Assembly: GCA_947495135.1 (NCBI GenBank)
Contig: CANLXN010000007.1
Span: forward strand, 1-64,000
Direction of reading: 5' to 3'
DNA: 64,000 bases
Source: an uncultured Flavobacteriaceae bacterium
GTDB taxonomy: Bacteria; Bacteroidota; Bacteroidia; Flavobacteriales; Flavobacteriaceae
The notes under the pieces were generated by a model. The model saw nothing but the letters and a program-made list of their open reading frames with translations, was not told where the DNA came from and made no database searches. Shown here piece after piece: positions 61,821 through 64,000 of this stretch; position 1 is the stretch's first letter; every line of letters begins with the position of its first letter. A program made the translations under genes and the position numbers.

Positions 61821-63328
61821 TTATTTTTTACAACCTCGAAAGAACTCTTTTTCGTCCCACTTATGTCTATGAGACCAAATGATGTTTGTTTGTTTTTCTT
61901 CCACGGGTAACGCCCCGCTACTTGATTTGGAATTTCGGAGAAATCATAAAGTGTCCAAGAGAGATAGTTAATGCTGTCTCTCTTTTGGTTTTTGTAAAAT
62001 GCTTGATAATACTCTTTTTGATCCTCTTCAGAATAGCCAAAAGGGTTCCATAGTCCGCTATAGGTTGACATTCCAAATTCTTCAAGGACAATAACCTTAT
62101 CCGTTTGTTCTCTTAAAGTAGCAAGAGTGATAGGAAGATCTTTGATACCTTCATAATAGTGAAATGAAATAAAATCAACTTGGTCGGCTAAATCAAGTGC
62201 AGTTTCGGCATTAGACCATCCAATAGTGATGGGATGACTTGGGTCTTCTTGTCGAATCACATCGGTCATTTGAGTGAGCCAAGCTTTTACCAACGATTCT
62301 CCACGAGAGCTATAATCAAGATTAGGCTCGTTTTTTATATCCCAACCCAACAAGGCATCGTGATCCTTAATGGCTCTGGCGAGTCTTATGGCATGCTGTT
62401 GAGTTTGTGTCCAGTCTATAACCGAGTAGTCCCCGTAAAAATCGAATAAAGTTACCAATACTTTGATTTCATTCACTTTTGCCATGTCCAATAGTTTTGT
62501 GAGTTTTTCCAACTTTTCTTTGGACACATTTGCCTTTCCGAAATCTTCATATCCAATAAATACACGTACCGTATTTAGACCGAGATCACGGATGATGGCA
62601 AAGTCTCGATCTATTTTTTCTTCTGAAAAGAGCATTCCAAAGGTATCCCAGGCCGAATCTTGCGGATAGTAATTTAATCCAGATACCGGAGTTGAAAGAA
62701 CTATTGGTTGAGTCGTGTTTTGTGGCTTTTGTTCTGAACTTAATTTTTCGATATGTCGAATTTTCCAATAGCCGTCCTCAAGAAGCATCATTATTTTATA
62801 ATCGCTTACCTCAGAAATGTCAAAAAGAAATTTTTCGTTTTTTGAGACTCTGCTGTAAGAGGTAACATTTTTATCGGTTAGCACTACCAGTTGTCCATCT
62901 GCGCTATAAAAATCCAAAGCAATATTGTGTTGGAAAGTCGTCTTTTCGATACGGGTATTATTCTTGGTATTTGTAGCAATAACATCTATTAAATTTTGAC
63001 ATGCTTTTTTAGTATAGACGTCTTTAATTCCGTCCGTGTTTAGAGATTGCAATGCAATACTTTGAAGATAAAGTGCATCCATATAATCTCGCTCAATTCT
63101 CGATTGTGTTGCCACTTCTAAAGGTCTGCCTGGATTTTCGGTATTTGTCCAAGTTACCTGTGGCGTATAGTAGTTTGTTTTAGCCAGGTCTTTATGAAAT
63201 ATAGTGCTGCGATCTGCTCCAGTATTTAGAAAGGCTAGCAATTGGGCAATACCAAAAATGGTGAGTGACAAGACCCCTACAAATGTAGCAATCACAAAAA
63301 CTCTATAAAGGAATTTACTTTTTTTCAA
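61817..63328 (-). CDS. Membrane-anchored GH5-like glycoside hydrolase
   Basis: The protein has 503 residues, starting at TTG (63328), which overlaps the upstream gene's TGA. An N-terminal transmembrane helix (about 9-34) is followed by a SnoaL/NTF2-like region (about 75-200) and a TIM-barrel hydrolase (about 215-503). The expected acid/base is E334 in WDIKNEPN and the nucleophile E417 in VLEEFGMS, as in clan GH-A. It likely trims or releases the polysaccharide made by this locus, in the periplasm. Substrate unknown. Confidence 0.85.
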   Translation of the reverse strand: MKKSKFLYRVFVIATFVGVLSLTIFGIAQLLAFLNTGADRSTIFHKDLAKTNYYTPQVTWTNTENPGRPLEVATQSRIERDYMDALYLQSIALQSLNTDGIKDVYTKKACQNLIDVIATNTKNNTRIEKTTFQHNIALDFYSADGQLVVLTDKNVTSYSRVSKNEKFLFDISEVSDYKIMMLLEDGYWKIRHIEKLSSEQKPQNTTQPIVLSTPVSGLNYYPQDSAWDTFGMLFSEEKIDRDFAIIRDLGLNTVRVFIGYEDFGKANVSKEKLEKLTKLLDMAKVNEIKVLVTLFDFYGDYSVIDWTQTQQHAIRLARAIKDHDALLGWDIKNEPNLDYSSRGESLVKAWLTQMTDVIRQEDPSHPITIGWSNAETALDLADQVDFISFHYYEGIKDLPITLATLREQTDKVIVLEEFGMSTYSGLWNPFGYSEEDQKEYYQAFYKNQKRDSINYLSWTLYDFSEIPNQVAGRYPWKKNKQTSFGLIDISGTKKSSFEVVKNN

Positions 63329-64000
63329 TTAATTGTTTTTTCAAATGTTTTAGAGATGCCCATCGTTTCAATTTTCATGGTTACTGGACCGTCAAAATAT
63401 ATCGCTGGGTTCAATTTAAATGTAACCATTCCGTTTTTGGAGGTGAGGATTACCTTTCTATCATATTCGTTTATATTTAAAATTACCTGGGCGCCGTCTG
63501 GAATTAATTGTCCCATATAACTTGTAATAGGACCTACGGTAATAGTTCTGTTGTTTTCAGAAAAGAGAACGTTCAACTTTTGAATAACCGATAAGAAGGA
63601 AACTTCCTTTACAGTACTTTTAGCTAAACCATAAACAAATGCCTCTACTTTCCATGAAGTGGGTTTTTTGGGGTGTAAAAATTGTCCTGTCGCGACACCG
63701 TTGATGGTGGTACCAGAAACTTGCATTTTTTCTCCTTCCGCAGTAATCGCATTAAAATGCACAAGGGTTCCATCGCTAACGGTATTATTGAATTCATCTT
63801 TTATTGCTGAGGTGATGAATACCGCAATTTGATTTCCATCTGCATAGGGGTGAACTAACTGCTCTGTAATACTAAAATCTGTGGCGTTGTTGGGGCTAAT
63901 GTCCAAGGTTTTTTCATTGGTTGATGCGAAGTTGGAGGTTCCAGAAACTATCATTCGGCCCGATTTCTTTGGAGAAAAGATACGCTCCCATGCGATTCTA
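63325..64000 (-). CDS. C-terminal part of a larger exported beta-rich protein (partial)
   Basis: The frame is open to the window end, so the 5' part is missing; an ATG at 63954 is unlikely to be the true start because coding-like sequence continues upstream (FSPKKSG). The visible 225 residues are beta-rich and resemble bacterial Ig-like or filamin-type domains (LVHPYADGNQIAVFITSAIK; DGTLVHFNAITAEGEKMQVS). It is translationally coupled to the hydrolase gene by a 4-bp overlap. It belongs to the polysaccharide locus by position only. Confidence 0.75.
   Translation of the reverse strand, partial: RIAWERIFSPKKSGRMIVSGTSNFASTNEKTLDISPNNATDFSITEQLVHPYADGNQIAVFITSAIKDEFNNTVSDGTLVHFNAITAEGEKMQVSGTTINGVATGQFLHPKKPTSWKVEAFVYGLAKSTVKEVSFLSVIQKLNVLFSENNRTITVGPITSYMGQLIPDGAQVILNINEYDRKVILTSKNGMVTFKLNPAIYFDGPVTMKIETMGISKTFEKTIN

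Noticed and set aside
1-64000. Mobile element, prophage or tRNA genes
   Set aside because: No transposase, integrase, phage structural gene, terminal inverted repeats or tRNA-like cloverleaf was seen on either strand.

Overview
The window reads as chromosomal DNA of a marine-type Flavobacteriaceae (Bacteroidota). The evidence is AT-rich sequence, secreted proteins with type IX secretion (T9SS) C-terminal signals of both type A and gliding-motility type B, PorP/SprF and PorE-like partners, TonB-type outer-membrane receptors, BlaI/M56 pairs, and promoter candidates of the Bacteroidota TTG...TANNTTTG class. I saw no tRNA, rRNA, CRISPR array, insertion sequence or prophage.

Layout. 1-6737: the 3' end of a giant repeat adhesin, followed by its probable T9SS partner PorP/SprF and a PorE-like OmpA protein. 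6958-15106: a TonB-receptor-like barrel, a lipocalin-like protein, a PhoX-like phosphatase, a di-haem peroxidase and a nitroreductase. 15120-23691: a sigma/anti-sigma pair facing a run of a small exported protein, a choice-of-anchor-L T9SS protein, a subtilisin-like lipoprotein and a TPR-CHAT caspase-like protein. 23730-27863: a DUF456 membrane protein, then a BlaI-M56-TPR-TonB_C lipoprotein group with a clear double operator. 27853-41180: mostly housekeeping genes (GT2, LPG-synthase-like flippase, ruvC, hemW, methyltransferase, cyclase, DUF genes, transglutaminase, YjbR, a membrane-anchored MutS-like ATPase, a YdjM-like hydrolase).

41220-52151 is a catabolic island. A divergent AraC regulator faces an operon with every enzyme expected for 4-hydroxyproline breakdown: 4-hydroxyproline epimerase, a DadA-like D-amino-acid oxidoreductase, a DapA-like pyrroline-4-hydroxy-2-carboxylate deaminase and an alpha-ketoglutarate-semialdehyde dehydrogenase, plus an exported DUF885 peptidase. 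Close by is a 1002-residue fusion of an APH-type kinase, an M23 peptidase and a class III PLP enzyme. Its two ends match the kinase/phospho-lyase pair that degrades hydroxylysine (or phosphoethanolamine). Together they suggest use of the hydroxylated amino acids of collagen-like protein.

52251-64000 is a signalling and exopolysaccharide-like locus. A receiver protein, an H-NOX haem/NO sensor, a PAS histidine kinase, an Hpt protein and a LytTR regulator form one operon. They sit beside a TPR/beta-barrel outer-membrane protein, a 42-residue small ORF, a STAS protein, a MOP-type flippase, a GT4 glycosyltransferase and a membrane-anchored GH5-like hydrolase. Three promoters here (52251, 58709, 60525), and perhaps a fourth site (58511), carry 12-bp direct repeats spaced exactly 21 bp, the two-turn phasing used by LytTR-type regulators. 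I infer one NO-responsive regulon that controls its own sensor operon and a surface polysaccharide. This is the best candidate for an undescribed system in the window.
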